Positions 16,701 to 23,993 of a stretch of 64,000 nucleotides of DNA are shown piece by piece. Numbering within the stretch: position 1 is the first letter of the stretch; each line of letters opens with the position of its first letter. Made by a program: the position numbers and the translations under genes. The notes under the pieces are model-generated. The model was not told the origin of the DNA, ran no database searches, and saw only the letters and a list, made by a program, of their open reading frames with translations. The DNA lies in contig JAFRRN010000036.1 of the NCBI GenBank assembly GCA_017428055.1, positions 1 to 64,000 on the forward strand, written 5' to 3'. This stretch comes from Prevotella sp. (lineage in GTDB: Bacteria; Bacteroidota; Bacteroidia; Bacteroidales; Bacteroidaceae).

Positions 16701-19307
16701 CTTGCCATCCACCACCGTTCCTGCGGGGTTCACCTGCACCATGTAGTCATTGGTGCCGTCAACCGACAGGTTCAAAGCGTAGGTGTTCACTGCCACGAAG
16801 TTGGCGGTCAACACGGCATCGGCATCGATAGTATACTTGAACTTGGCATCGGTAGACACCTCGTTGCCCTCGCCATCAGTCCAGTTCACAAAGTCGTAAC
16901 CGAAGTTCTCGGTGGCGGTCAATGTCACCTCCGACCCTGCCTCATACTCAGCAGTCTTAGGATAGACGGTCACCGTACCACCCTCCTCAGGGCTTGCCGT
17001 AGCGGTGAATGTATAGGTAGCGACCTCCTCTATCGTGCCACTTACCTCGCCACTGATGATGACATTGCCAATGCAGATGTTCTTGGTGTTCGCGCAATTG
17101 GAGATATAGAAACGGAAGGTGAACTCCTCTGCCGAGCCGGCATTGATGTCATGGCTATGAATCAGCTGGGCGGTTGATGAGTTTGCGCCATTGTTGCGGA
17201 GCAAGTCTTGCTTGGCATCCACCGTCGTGATGCTGCTCTCCGTACCGTCCATCGTGTAGCTCCATGAATAGGTGGCACCGTCGGTACCCACCTTCACGGC
17301 GGCGTAGGACACATTCGTCGGCTTGAACTTGATGCCCTTGGCGGGTTTCACGCGATACTCAATCATCACACCCTCCACATTGCCGGCGTTGGAAGTGGCA
17401 GGCGTATATTTCACCATCGGCGTGTCGAAGTAGGTTGCCTCGGCTACTGCCAAGTCGCTGCCCACGCTCACCGTGGCGGAAGAGATGGCTGAAGCCAAGT
17501 CCTCTGATACCGTTCCGCTCTCCTCATTGCCCACGGGCCATGTGATGTCGCCCTCTGCCTCAATGGTAGTGGCTGCGCTGACGGTCTCTCCTGTGATATT
17601 GACATTGCCGATGCAGATGTTCTTGGTGTTCGCACAATTGGAGATATAGATGCGGAACGTAAACACCTTGGCGGCATCGACATCGATGTCATGGCTGTGG
17701 ATCAGCTGGGCGGTCGATGCATTTGAGCCATTGTTGCGGAGCAGGTCTTGCTTGGCATCCACCGTCGTGATGGCACTCTCCACGCCATCCACGGTATAGC
17801 TCCATGAATAGGTGGCATTGTCCGTACCCACCTTCACGGCGGCGTAGGACACATTCGTCGGCTTGAACTTGTTGCTGCCCGAGGCCTGCACACGGTATTC
17901 GATCATCACATCCTCCACGTTACCGGCATTGGAAGTGGTAGGCGTGTATTTCACCATCGGCGTGTCGAAGTAGGTTGCCCCATCCACTGTCAATCCACTA
18001 CCCACGCTTACCGTGGCACTACCGATGCTGCCGACGATGCTCTCGTCAATGTCACCGCTCTCCTCGTTACCGACAGCCCATGTAATCGTGCCTTCCGCTG
18101 ACTCCGTGGAGCCGCCACTTTGCACAACAGGCAATACCGTCTGGATATAACGGTAGTAGGAACCGTCGCCAATGACCACATCAATGGTCTCGGTGCTGCT
18201 CAGCACCGTATAGCTGATGGTCGTACCTGATGTGTAGTCACTCTGTCCATCTATGGTCGTGGTCGAAATGTCACTGAATGCCTGCATCGAGACGACGGCA
18301 TCCTTGCACGAGGGAATCGTGAATGTCGTCCCATTGTTCATCTGCGCCCAGTCGTTCCAACCGCTATTGTTGATCTTACCGGGGCTTGTGCTGAAGTCAA
18401 GCTTCACATCGATGGTCTCACCATTCACAGTTGCTTGTGTTACCCAAACGCCCGTGACATTCTGGAATTGCACGGTAGGCGCACCATTTTGGCGTTGAAA
18501 ATCAAACTTCAAGGTGACGGCTTCTGTGCGGTCTGCCAATGTCACGCTGTTCTCCGTGAATACCGGGGTGAGCGTCACATCAGCCTCTGGCGTGACAGTT
18601 TCACCGGCCGCATACGTGTTTGTGCCATCGGTCCATCCCGTCAGCGTGTAACCCTCCTTGTAAAGGGTGAAGTTGGCGGGAACGGTAAACGATTCCCCGG
18701 CAACGAGTTCGCCAGCCGCAGGCACGATGCCCTCGGCAGTCTCATCACCAAGCGAGAATGTGTAGGTGTACTTCGTAACCACCTCTTCCACAGCCTCCAC
18801 GGCAACGTATGGACAATAGCCCATGCCGGAAATGGTCAGTGTCGTGGCATCTCCCGTGTAATAAAGCTCATCCACGTTGGAACGGTCGTTCTTCCAACAT
18901 GCGGGTGAAGACGGTGTCTTCGACACGACGGTCTCACCATTGCTGTTCTTCACCGTAATGGTGTTAGTGCTGTAAGTACACTGCCCGACGGTAATTTTCA
19001 CATTACCTTCGACAGGCACCACTACAGTTAATCCTGTGCAGCCATGATCACTGTGGTAAGTACCACTGACTGTGGCAACGACCGACTCGTCATCGGCCTC
19101 CACGCGGCTGACAGTCCCATCCTCTGCCACCGCCACTCCAAAGGAGACAGCCGTGCCTTGCACTTGCTCCTCGCTGGTCAAGATCGTACCAGTTTGGTTG
19201 TTCACAATGACACTAAAGTCCTTGAAATCAGCGGCCTCAGCAGTTTGCGTCATCCCTAACATCATTAGGAATGACCAGACGAAAAGCCTGAAATGCTTTT
19301 TGGTCAT
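13776..19307 (-). CDS. Giant secreted multidomain pectinesterase-like protein (CE8)
   Basis: 1843 residues with a signal peptide (ends QTAEA). It carries InlB-type repeats near 190-260, two tandem 180-residue modules (about 397-757), further InlB-like repeats (about 760-930), a beta-sandwich, a Big_5 domain, a CE8 domain (about 1215-1502) and the C-terminal region shared with 8184-13481, ending GVYIQNGKKVVVK. CE8 motifs GYQDTW, GRTDFLCG and LGRPWG are present, but where most CE8 proteins have the oxyanion-hole Gln (QAVAL type) this one reads LGRNIAVQD, so that Gln looks replaced by Arg. It may have altered or reduced activity. It has its own promoter and terminator. Confidence 0.82.
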   Translation of the reverse strand: MTKKHFRLFVWSFLMMLGMTQTAEAADFKDFSVIVNNQTGTILTSEEQVQGTAVSFGVAVAEDGTVSRVEADDESVVATVSGTYHSDHGCTGLTVVVPVEGNVKITVGQCTYSTNTITVKNSNGETVVSKTPSSPACWKNDRSNVDELYYTGDATTLTISGMGYCPYVAVEAVEEVVTKYTYTFSLGDETAEGIVPAAGELVAGESFTVPANFTLYKEGYTLTGWTDGTNTYAAGETVTPEADVTLTPVFTENSVTLADRTEAVTLKFDFQRQNGAPTVQFQNVTGVWVTQATVNGETIDVKLDFSTSPGKINNSGWNDWAQMNNGTTFTIPSCKDAVVSMQAFSDISTTTIDGQSDYTSGTTISYTVLSSTETIDVVIGDGSYYRYIQTVLPVVQSGGSTESAEGTITWAVGNEESGDIDESIVGSIGSATVSVGSGLTVDGATYFDTPMVKYTPTTSNAGNVEDVMIEYRVQASGSNKFKPTNVSYAAVKVGTDNATYSWSYTVDGVESAITTVDAKQDLLRNNGSNASTAQLIHSHDIDVDAAKVFTFRIYISNCANTKNICIGNVNITGETVSAATTIEAEGDITWPVGNEESGTVSEDLASAISSATVSVGSDLAVAEATYFDTPMVKYTPATSNAGNVEGVMIEYRVKPAKGIKFKPTNVSYAAVKVGTDGATYSWSYTMDGTESSITTVDAKQDLLRNNGANSSTAQLIHSHDINAGSAEEFTFRFYISNCANTKNICIGNVIISGEVSGTIEEVATYTFTATASPEEGGTVTVYPKTAEYEAGSEVTLTATENFGYDFVNWTDGEGNEVSTDAKFKYTIDADAVLTANFVAVNTYALNLSVDGTNDYMVQVNPAGTVVDGKVMYEEGTYVTLTANSYEGLVTFNNWSDGTTNSEMTLKMDGDKEITAVYSQEDIIAGWDFYKSGNNGRVADFYSTENEASAFSLTDGTTTSGWLDKSTEAAGGYESMKGAAVNWRTGSSNGDVGHYYWQTKVNAEAFTNIKVQFDMLYNYNSYTVYNVDYSTDGENWTTNGSITLTGAKAVCHYEGTLPEDVNNQAALYIRMIPDYDSEVKGTASANDGNSVAMVFITGTEELVNDGIAPVLVSSVPEEGADNASANGKIVLTFDEKVSLADGAVATLNGQELTGTVSGKTIMFEYKGLEYSTEYTFTLPANSVSDLTENFLAEPITITFSTMTRPAIEKGLYDYYVKTTDDLVAAINAANSRSDKNVRYRIFLYNGTYALPLNTTETINSDDGNTYPAPYTKISASNISFDGESRDGVIITNLPDGAATYAGIYGTTSVYDGIGKSDVLQIQSSAEGLYFQDVTVKSGIDDALGRNIAVQDKGKKNIYKNVKLWGYQDTWTSNNDNGLYYFEGGLLRGRTDFLCGKGDIYFNECDIQVCMNTGGYIAVPSKCVKYGYVFNNCTIYCESSSLNGKYTLGRPWGQGTPSALWINTKMQYAPSAIGWSEMSNGWPKRFAEYNSTLLSNGTVVDLSGRKTTFGDGHANDPVLTAAEAAEASDMTNMYGDWDPTYYTEQASAPQNVILSGNTLTWDNSNYVYCWAIVKDGSVIDFTTEPTYEVDDATATYAVRAANEMGGLGEATEAVVTEAGIVLADTDTEAPAAGTYATVTYERTLYSGLNTLVLPFETTREEINATYVLAYTGTTEDDGVYTLNFQEVSDLEANVPYAIIIEGDDISLPVFENKTVVEANDLTVSDDNFSFVGTYTDFGKNNAIVKNGDYVAGASKFKKAAGGNRVAAYRAYFKNHTGNSAVMVAFNFAGIVLEEKVVSEDGGFVDGIDLNSVNAAESEIYNLQGIRVKNATKGVYIQNGKKVVVK
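14368..14441. repeat. 74-bp tract identical to 8776-8849
   Basis: Partner of the identical tract in the neighbouring pectinesterase gene; see that entry. Falls in the region encoding the shared C-terminal domain (DTEAPAAGTYATVTYERTL). Confidence 0.85.
17035..18114. repeat. Two tandem 540-bp coding repeats
   Basis: Corresponding landmarks recur exactly 540 bp (180 codons) apart, e.g. the segment encoding YFDTPMVKYTP at 17401-17440 and again at 17941-17980. Both copies encode ATYSWSYT, TVDAKQDLLRNNG and SNCANTKNICIGNV, with scattered substitutions. Boundaries are approximate. Confidence 0.85.
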
Positions 19308-19368
19308 AAATGATTTGTTTTTAGTTAATAAAATAAATTGAATGAAATAATTGTTTCGATTTCGTTTA

Positions 19369-19376
19369 CAAATATA
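19369..19376 (-). promoter_or_regulatory. -7 element of the 13776-19307 gene
   Basis: TATATTTG on the minus strand, 62 nt upstream of the ATG at 19307. The -33 element is not clear. Confidence 0.5.
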
Positions 19377-19430
19377 AACAAAACATTTGAATGATGTTAA
19401 AAACCGCCGTTGGAGTTTAGCAAATCTTAA

Positions 19431-19444
19431 CGTAAACGTTTACG
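19431..19444. promoter_or_regulatory. Candidate LacI-type operator
   Basis: CGTAAACGTTTACG is a perfect 14-bp palindrome with a central CG, the shape of LacI/GalR-family operators. It lies about 55 bp upstream of the -7 element of the pectinesterase gene and 40 bp beyond the terminator of the aromatic operon. No regulator gene of that family is in the window. Confidence 0.45.
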
Positions 19445-19483
19445 AAAGGATTGATGGAAATGCCATATAACAACAAACAACAA

Positions 19484-19519
19484 AGAATCCAATGCTGTTT
19501 TTTCACAACATCGGATTCT
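19484..19519 (-). terminator. Terminator of the aromatic amino-acid operon
   Basis: On the minus strand the arms AGAATCCGATGTTG and CAGCATTGGATTCT form a 14-bp stem with G-U pairs, followed by a T-rich tail (TTGTTGTTTGTTG). It begins 16 nt after the tyrA stop codon. Confidence 0.6.
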
Positions 19520-19534
19520 CTGTTTGACATTTTA

Positions 19535-20329
19535 CTATCGGTTAATCTCTATATCGCGCCTCACGTTGTCGCGGATTTTCTTCAAATAACCCTTCATGCC
19601 GTCGGCATCCTTGTTGTCGATGATTTCAAGGAGTTCCTTCAATTCCGTGCGGATTTGGCTCACTTGGTCGTGGGTATAGGGGTTGAAGAGGATTTCCTGC
19701 AAGAGGTAATCATCCTCGTTGAGCACTCCCTTGGCGATGCGCATGTGGCGTTTGAACGTTGTGCCGGGCGCATCCTGGTGCTTCATCACGGCGGCAAAAA
19801 CGAAAGTGGAGACGAAAGGAATGCTCAAAGAGTACGCCACCGTCTTGTCATGCTCGTCAAACGAATACTCATAGATGTGGAGCCCCAGGTTCTGATAGAG
19901 GTCCTTGAAGAACAGCCGCCCGATGAAATCGCCCTCATTGATGATGATGGCATTCTCCTCGGAGAGTTGGTTGAGGTTGGCAAACGTCGGTCCAAACATG
20001 GGGTGTGAAGAGGCATAGCGCATCCCCGTTGACTCGTAAAACTCCTTCAATCCCGTTTTCACCGACGAGATGTCGGTAATGATACAGTCTTTCGGGAGAT
20101 GGGGAATCACCTCCTTGAATGCGGGAATCGTGTATTTGACCGTCACGGCGTTGATGACCAACTCGGGCTTGAAGTCCCGTATCTCACCAAGTTCGGTAAA
20201 CCGTTGGCAGTTATAGGTGAAGCGCATCCGCTTGGGATCCTTCTCAAATACCGCCACTTCATGCTCGAAACTCAGCAGGTCGATGAAGAACGACCCCATC
20301 TTCCCTGCGCCCATCACTAATATTTTCAT
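19535..20329 (-). CDS. tyrA: Prephenate dehydrogenase
   Basis: 264 residues. The N-terminal Rossmann domain begins MKILVMGAGKMGSFF (GxGxxG) and the helical C-terminal domain carries the TyrA pattern. ITDISSVKTG, SSHPMFGPTF and the His in DEHDKTVAYSLSIPF are the family landmarks for prephenate and NAD(P)+ binding. It oxidatively decarboxylates prephenate to 4-hydroxyphenylpyruvate for tyrosine. It is the last gene of the pheA-aminotransferase-aroF/CM-tyrA operon, separated from the DAHP synthase by a palindromic repeat. There is no ACT domain, so feedback by Tyr is unlikely through this protein. Confidence 0.88.
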   Translation of the reverse strand: MKILVMGAGKMGSFFIDLLSFEHEVAVFEKDPKRMRFTYNCQRFTELGEIRDFKPELVINAVTVKYTIPAFKEVIPHLPKDCIITDISSVKTGLKEFYESTGMRYASSHPMFGPTFANLNQLSEENAIIINEGDFIGRLFFKDLYQNLGLHIYEYSFDEHDKTVAYSLSIPFVSTFVFAAVMKHQDAPGTTFKRHMRIAKGVLNEDDYLLQEILFNPYTHDQVSQIRTELKELLEIIDNKDADGMKGYLKKIRDNVRRDIEINR

Positions 20330-20344
20330 CCTTTTATATTATTA

Positions 20345-20452
20345 AAGGAGTGCAGGAGTGTCAAGGAGTTTAGGAGTTCAGACATTAGTCCTCTTTATGA
20401 AAAGGTAATGTCTGAACTCCTTGAACTCCTAAACTTCTGAACTCCCAAAATC
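20345..20452. repeat. Palindromic repeat, AGGAGTTCAGACA family, copy A
   Basis: AGGAGTTCAGACATTA (20372-20387) is the exact reverse complement of TAATGTCTGAACTCCT (20406-20421), flanked on both sides by degenerate GGAGT(T)T / AACTCC units. It sits between tyrA and the DAHP synthase gene, inside the operon. Related copies lie at 23914-23990 and in the 3' end of rnfB. Confidence 0.85.
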
Positions 20453-20459
20453 ATTCTCT

Positions 20460-21524
20460 CTACTGATTAACAATCTCTATCTGCTGCCTGACACTCTCCT
20501 CATGGATATGCTCAAACACTTGGGCGACAAAAGAGGGAGCCATGCCACACAACGACCCTTGCGCACCGCGCTTTTCGAGAATCTCGTTGTAACGATTGGT
20601 TTGTAACACCGTCATGTTGTGTTCCTTCTTATACTGGCCGATTTCGCGGCAGACGCGCATCCGTTTCGCCAACAAGTCCATCAACTGGTTATCCAATTCG
20701 TCTATCTGGTGGCGCAGCTGCGTGATGCCCTCCGTGGAGATCTTCTCGTCGCGGATGACCAACAGGCTGAGGATATAGTCCAACACATCGGGAGTGACCT
20801 GTTGCTTGGCATCGCTCCATGCCTTGTCGGGCTCGCAATGGCTCTCCACGATCAACCCGTCGAAGCCCAAGTCCATCGCCTGTTGGCAAAGCGGTGCCAC
20901 CAACTCACGACGGCCTCCGATGTGGCTGGGGTCACAAATGATGGGCAGTTCGGGATAACGTCGGCGCAACTCGATGGGAATCTGCCACATGGGAAGGTTG
21001 CGGTAAATCTTTTTGTCATACGAGGAGAACCCACGATGAATGGCTCCCAATCGCTTGACTCTCGCTTGATTGATTCGCTCCAAGGCACCAATCCACAACT
21101 CTATATCGGGATTGACGGGGTTTTTAACGAACACGGGAACGTCCACGCCCTGCAACGCATCAGCCAATGCCTGCACGGCAAACGGGTTGGCAGTCGTGCG
21201 GGCACCCACCCACAAGATGTCTATGCCATATTTCAAGGCTAACTCTACATGCTCGGGAGTGGCAACCTCCGTGGCTACCATCATCCCCGTCTCCTTCTTC
21301 ACCCGCTGCATCCAGGGCAGGGCTTTCTCGCCATTCCCCTCAAAACCGCCGGGCTTGGTGCGTGGTTTCCATACCCCTGCGCGGAAGTTATGGCAACCCT
21401 TCATCCTCAGTTCGAGGGCGGTTTTCATCACTTGCTCTTCCGTTTCCGCACTACAGGGTCCTGCGATGACGAAAGGGCGTTCATTGTCACTCGGCAATTT
21501 CAAAGGTTCTAATTCCAGTTCCAT
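20460..21524 (-). CDS. Bifunctional DAHP synthase / chorismate mutase
   Basis: 354 residues joining two shikimate-pathway activities. Residues 1-255 are a type I (KDPG-aldolase-like) DAHP synthase: FVIAGPCSAET, NFRAGVWKPRTKPGGFEG, KNPVNPDIELWIGALE, GAIHRGFSSYDK and CDPSHIGGRRE supply PEP, erythrose-4-phosphate and metal ligands. Residues 265-345 are an AroQ-type chorismate mutase helix bundle: LRHQIDELDNQLMDLLAKRMRVCREIGQYKKEH. The DAHP-synthase-CM fusion is common in Bacteroidota and lets prephenate act as a feedback signal in related enzymes. It starts 7 nt after the aminotransferase stop. Often annotated aroF or aroA(G)-type. Confidence 0.9.
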   Translation of the reverse strand: MELELEPLKLPSDNERPFVIAGPCSAETEEQVMKTALELRMKGCHNFRAGVWKPRTKPGGFEGNGEKALPWMQRVKKETGMMVATEVATPEHVELALKYGIDILWVGARTTANPFAVQALADALQGVDVPVFVKNPVNPDIELWIGALERINQARVKRLGAIHRGFSSYDKKIYRNLPMWQIPIELRRRYPELPIICDPSHIGGRRELVAPLCQQAMDLGFDGLIVESHCEPDKAWSDAKQQVTPDVLDYILSLLVIRDEKISTEGITQLRHQIDELDNQLMDLLAKRMRVCREIGQYKKEHNMTVLQTNRYNEILEKRGAQGSLCGMAPSFVAQVFEHIHEESVRQQIEIVNQ

Positions 21525-21531
21525 ATATCCT

Positions 21532-22698
21532 TTATTGTTTCATTGTTTTGATTCTGTTGAGAGCCTCGCATATCTTCTCCTCCTTCGCACATAGGCTGAT
21601 GCGGATATACCGTTCACCATTCGTGCCAAAGATAAACCCTGGCGTGATGAATACCCGCGCCTCATGCAGCACTCGCTCTGTCAAGTCCTCCACGTTATTA
21701 TATTTCTCGGGGATTTTTCCCCAGAGGAACATACCCACTTGATTGGGGTCAAACGTGCAGCCCAACACCTCCATGATTTGCTCCGCGATGTTCCTTCTGC
21801 GGCGGTACACTTGGATATTCGCCTCACGGTGCCATTCCAACGTGTTCGTGTTGTAAGCCTCGGCTGCCGCCAACTGTATGCCACGGAACGTACCGCTGTC
21901 GATGTTGCTCTTCACCTTCAATATCCACGAGATGAATTGGGCATTGGTAGCGCACAGCCCCACGCGCCAGCCAGGCATGTTATGGCTCTTCGACATCGAG
22001 TTGAACTCAATGCAACAGTCCTTCGCGCCCTCCACTTGGAGCAGCGACATGGGGTGTTCGTTGAGGATGAACGAATAGGGATTGTCATTGACGACAACAA
22101 TATCATGGGCCTTGGCAAAGGCAACGAGCCGCTCGTATGTCTCCATCCGCGCATTGCCACCCGTAGGCATATTGGGGTAGTTGGTCCACATCAACTTCAC
22201 GCCCGACAGGTCCATCTGTTCCAACTCGTCGAAGTCGGGTTGCCAACCGTTATCCTCGCGCAAATTGTAATTGACGATTGTCGCACCAAGGATTTTACTC
22301 AACGATGTGTAGGTGGGATAGCCGGGGTTGGGAACCAACACCTTGTCGCCAGGGTTGCAGAACGCCAACGTCACATGCAGAATGCCCTCCTTGCTACCAA
22401 TCAAGGGTTGTAACTCTGTCTTTGGGTCGAGTTCCACGCCATACCATTTTCGGTAAAAGTTCGCCATTGCCTGTCGCAATTCGGCTGTACCCATCGTCGG
22501 CTGGTAGCCATGGGCATCGGCGCGGCGGGCCACCTCGCAAAGTTTCTCCACCGTCTGCGGCGACGGCGGCATGTCGGGGCTGCCTATGGCGAGGCTGATG
22601 ATGTCTTTTCCCTCGGCATTGAGCCTTGCCACTTCCTTCAGTTTCCTACTGAAATAATATTCACTCACTAAGTTGAGCCTGTCTGCTGGTTGTATCAT
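21532..22698 (-). CDS. PLP-dependent aminotransferase (class I/II, probably aromatic)
   Basis: 388 residues of the fold-type I aminotransferase family. The PLP lysine lies in FNSMSKSHNMPGWRVG; NPGYPTY, the Asn/Pro segment TNYPNMPTGGNA, the Asp/Tyr pair in VVNDNPYSF and the substrate-binding Arg in RYIRISLC are present. Its position between prephenate dehydratase and DAHP synthase-CM implies a role in the final transamination of phenylpyruvate and hydroxyphenylpyruvate, although sequence alone also fits aspartate or LL-diaminopimelate-type relatives. It is separated from pheA by an 89-nt gap filled with CTTATAGGA-type repeats. Confidence 0.85.
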   Translation of the reverse strand: MIQPADRLNLVSEYYFSRKLKEVARLNAEGKDIISLAIGSPDMPPSPQTVEKLCEVARRADAHGYQPTMGTAELRQAMANFYRKWYGVELDPKTELQPLIGSKEGILHVTLAFCNPGDKVLVPNPGYPTYTSLSKILGATIVNYNLREDNGWQPDFDELEQMDLSGVKLMWTNYPNMPTGGNARMETYERLVAFAKAHDIVVVNDNPYSFILNEHPMSLLQVEGAKDCCIEFNSMSKSHNMPGWRVGLCATNAQFISWILKVKSNIDSGTFRGIQLAAAEAYNTNTLEWHREANIQVYRRRRNIAEQIMEVLGCTFDPNQVGMFLWGKIPEKYNNVEDLTERVLHEARVFITPGFIFGTNGERYIRISLCAKEEKICEALNRIKTMKQ

Positions 22699-22715
22699 TT
22701 TTTATCATTTATGAG

Positions 22716-22779
22716 GTTATAGGACTTATAGGGCATATAGGACTTATAAGACTTATAGGTCTTATAGGACTTATAAGAT
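22716..22779. repeat. Iterated CTTATAGGA / CTTATAAG repeat
   Basis: A run of degenerate units (GGACTTATA, GACTTATAAG, ACTTATAGGTC) that are mutually inverted, so the transcript between pheA and the aminotransferase gene can fold back on itself. It fills most of the 89-nt gap. Confidence 0.8.
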
Positions 22780-22787
22780 AGTAAGGC

Positions 22788-23618
22788 TTATGCTCCTTTG
22801 TATTCTCCTAATATTTTAAGTTCACGAGTTAAAGGGATAATGGCATCTATGCTCTGCCTATATCTGATTAAATTATTGTAAGTAACATCCACATAGAACA
22901 AGTATTCCCATTCATGCCCTATCACGGGAAGTGACTGTATCTTTGTCAAGTTAATGCTATAGAACGACAAGATGGTAAGAACCTTCGAAAGGCTGCCCTC
23001 CTCATGGGGAACGAGAAACACCAGGCTCGACTTGTCTGCCTTGTCCAAAGGACGGAGGAAGTCGGCTTTCTGGGGGGTAGAGACCACAAGGAAGCGGGTG
23101 AAATTATGCTTGTTGTCCTCGATATGGTCCTCCAACACCTTCATGCCGTACATCTCCGCCGCCGAGGAATGGCAGATGGCAGCCCACCCACGGCATCGGT
23201 TCTTGCTGATATACTCCGCCGAGCCAGCCGTGTCTTCCGCCTCCACCGCCTTCAGGTCGGGATGGTTGACAAGGAATCCGCGGCATTGCATCAACGCCAC
23301 GGGATGTGAATGCACCTCCTGGATGGTGTCCCAGTCGTCCTCGGGTAGGCAACAGATGCAATGCTCAATATGCAACTTATGCTCCCCCACGATGGTTACT
23401 CCCGAGGCACGCAACAACTCATAGTTGTGCAATAGCGACCCCGCGATGGTGTTCTCTATGGCAAGCATCCCGATGACCGTCGGGTCGCGCTTGATATTCT
23501 CAAACACCTCCTCAAACGTGGAGCAACAAATGACCTGTACTTGCTCGCCTTCGTAATACTGGCGAGCGGCAATGTCGTGAAACGACCCAAGCATTCCTTG
23601 AATGGCAATTCTCTTCAT
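22788..23618 (-). CDS. pheA: Prephenate dehydratase with C-terminal ACT domain
   Basis: 276 residues from the ATG at 23618 (MKRIAIQGMLGSFHD). The catalytic domain (about 1-180) includes GSFHDIAA, LAIENTIAGSLLHNYELL and a TRF motif equivalent in NFTRFLVV. The C-terminal ACT domain (about 195-275, SSLVFLVPHEEGSLSKVLTIL... INLTKIQSLPV) contains the GAL/ESRP-like Phe-binding region in variant form, consistent with feedback inhibition by Phe. It converts prephenate to phenylpyruvate. An in-frame ATG at 23654 lies inside the terminator hairpin and is not the start. It is the first gene of the aromatic operon, directly behind the attenuator. Confidence 0.9.
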   Translation of the reverse strand: MKRIAIQGMLGSFHDIAARQYYEGEQVQVICCSTFEEVFENIKRDPTVIGMLAIENTIAGSLLHNYELLRASGVTIVGEHKLHIEHCICCLPEDDWDTIQEVHSHPVALMQCRGFLVNHPDLKAVEAEDTAGSAEYISKNRCRGWAAICHSSAAEMYGMKVLEDHIEDNKHNFTRFLVVSTPQKADFLRPLDKADKSSLVFLVPHEEGSLSKVLTILSFYSINLTKIQSLPVIGHEWEYLFYVDVTYNNLIRYRQSIDAIIPLTRELKILGEYKGA

Positions 23619-23633
23619 CTTCTCATCTATATG

Positions 23634-23664
23634 AAAAAACGGCCCTGCTTTCATGCGGGACCGT
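23634..23664 (-). terminator. Attenuator terminator of the pheA operon
   Basis: On the minus strand ACGGTCCCGC (23664-23655) pairs with GCAGGGCCGT (23648-23639), with a short loop, and runs into T6. It lies 33 nt after the leader-peptide stop codon and 16 nt before pheA, so it acts in the leader rather than at an operon end. Its 5' arm contains TCCCGC, complementary to GCGGGA inside the leader-peptide gene (23714-23709). Confidence 0.85.
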
Positions 23665-23696
23665 CTTGTATATTTTATCTCTCCATTGGTCGAAAA

Positions 23697-23774
23697 TTAC
23701 ACGCAACCTCCCGCTTCACAGTTCCCTGCAAAGTAAAAATAAAAGTAAAAGAAAGATGCGCTTATATGATTCAT
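23697..23774 (-). CDS. Phe/Tyr-rich leader peptide of the aromatic operon
   Basis: A 25-codon reading frame: MNHISASFFYFYFYF followed by AGNCEAGGCV and TAA. Eight consecutive residues are Phe or Tyr (FFYFYFYF: five Phe, three Tyr), which is what classical ribosome-stalling leader peptides look like. It starts about 25 nt downstream of the predicted transcription start (-7 box TACTTTTG, 23811-23804) and ends before an intrinsic terminator. GCGGGA, encoding part of Glu20-Ala21-Gly22, can pair with the 5' arm of that terminator, giving an antiterminator when a ribosome stalls on the Phe/Tyr codons. The reading is mine from the sequence; there is no expression evidence here. Confidence 0.85.
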   Translation of the reverse strand: MNHISASFFYFYFYFAGNCEAGGCV

Positions 23775-23803
23775 GTCTGTTACCAAAATCTCAAATTCGG
23801 TTG

Positions 23804-23811
23804 CAAAAGTA
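23804..23811 (-). promoter_or_regulatory. -7 element of the pheA operon
   Basis: TACTTTTG on the minus strand; start expected near 23799, giving a leader RNA of about 180 nt that contains the leader peptide and the attenuator. Confidence 0.65.
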
Positions 23812-23855
23812 CAAAGAATTATTGAATATCAGCATTAAAATGTAACTAAATGCCG

Positions 23856-23871
23856 CCATTTAACATTTTTT
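23856..23871. repeat. 16-mer shared with the large structured repeat
   Basis: CCATTTAACATTTTTT also occurs in both copies of the structured repeat (near 41456 and 60327). The rest of the element is not recognisable here, so this may be a remnant or a coincidence of AT-rich sequence. Confidence 0.4.
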
Positions 23872-23913
23872 GAGAGTTCATCAAGCAAAAGATTCCTATG
23901 GGTATTAGAAGTT

Positions 23914-23990
23914 GGTGAGTGCAGACATGGGCCTTTCTATAGGAAGACTATTGTCTGAACTCCTTGAAACTCCTGAACTCCTGCACTCCC
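23914..23990. repeat. Palindromic repeat, AGGAGTTCAGACA family, copy B
   Basis: Contains TTGTCTGAACTCCTTGAAACTCCTGAACTCCTGCACTCCC as iterated AACTCCT units, with a degenerate opposite arm GTGAGTGCAGACAT. It lies directly after the stop codon of the TPR gene and may serve as its 3' hairpin. Confidence 0.75.
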
Positions 23991-23993
23991 CAA

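Noticed and set aside
23619..23654. Upstream start for pheA
   Set aside because: That ATG lies in the loop of the attenuator terminator; conserved PheA begins at MKRIAIQG (23618).
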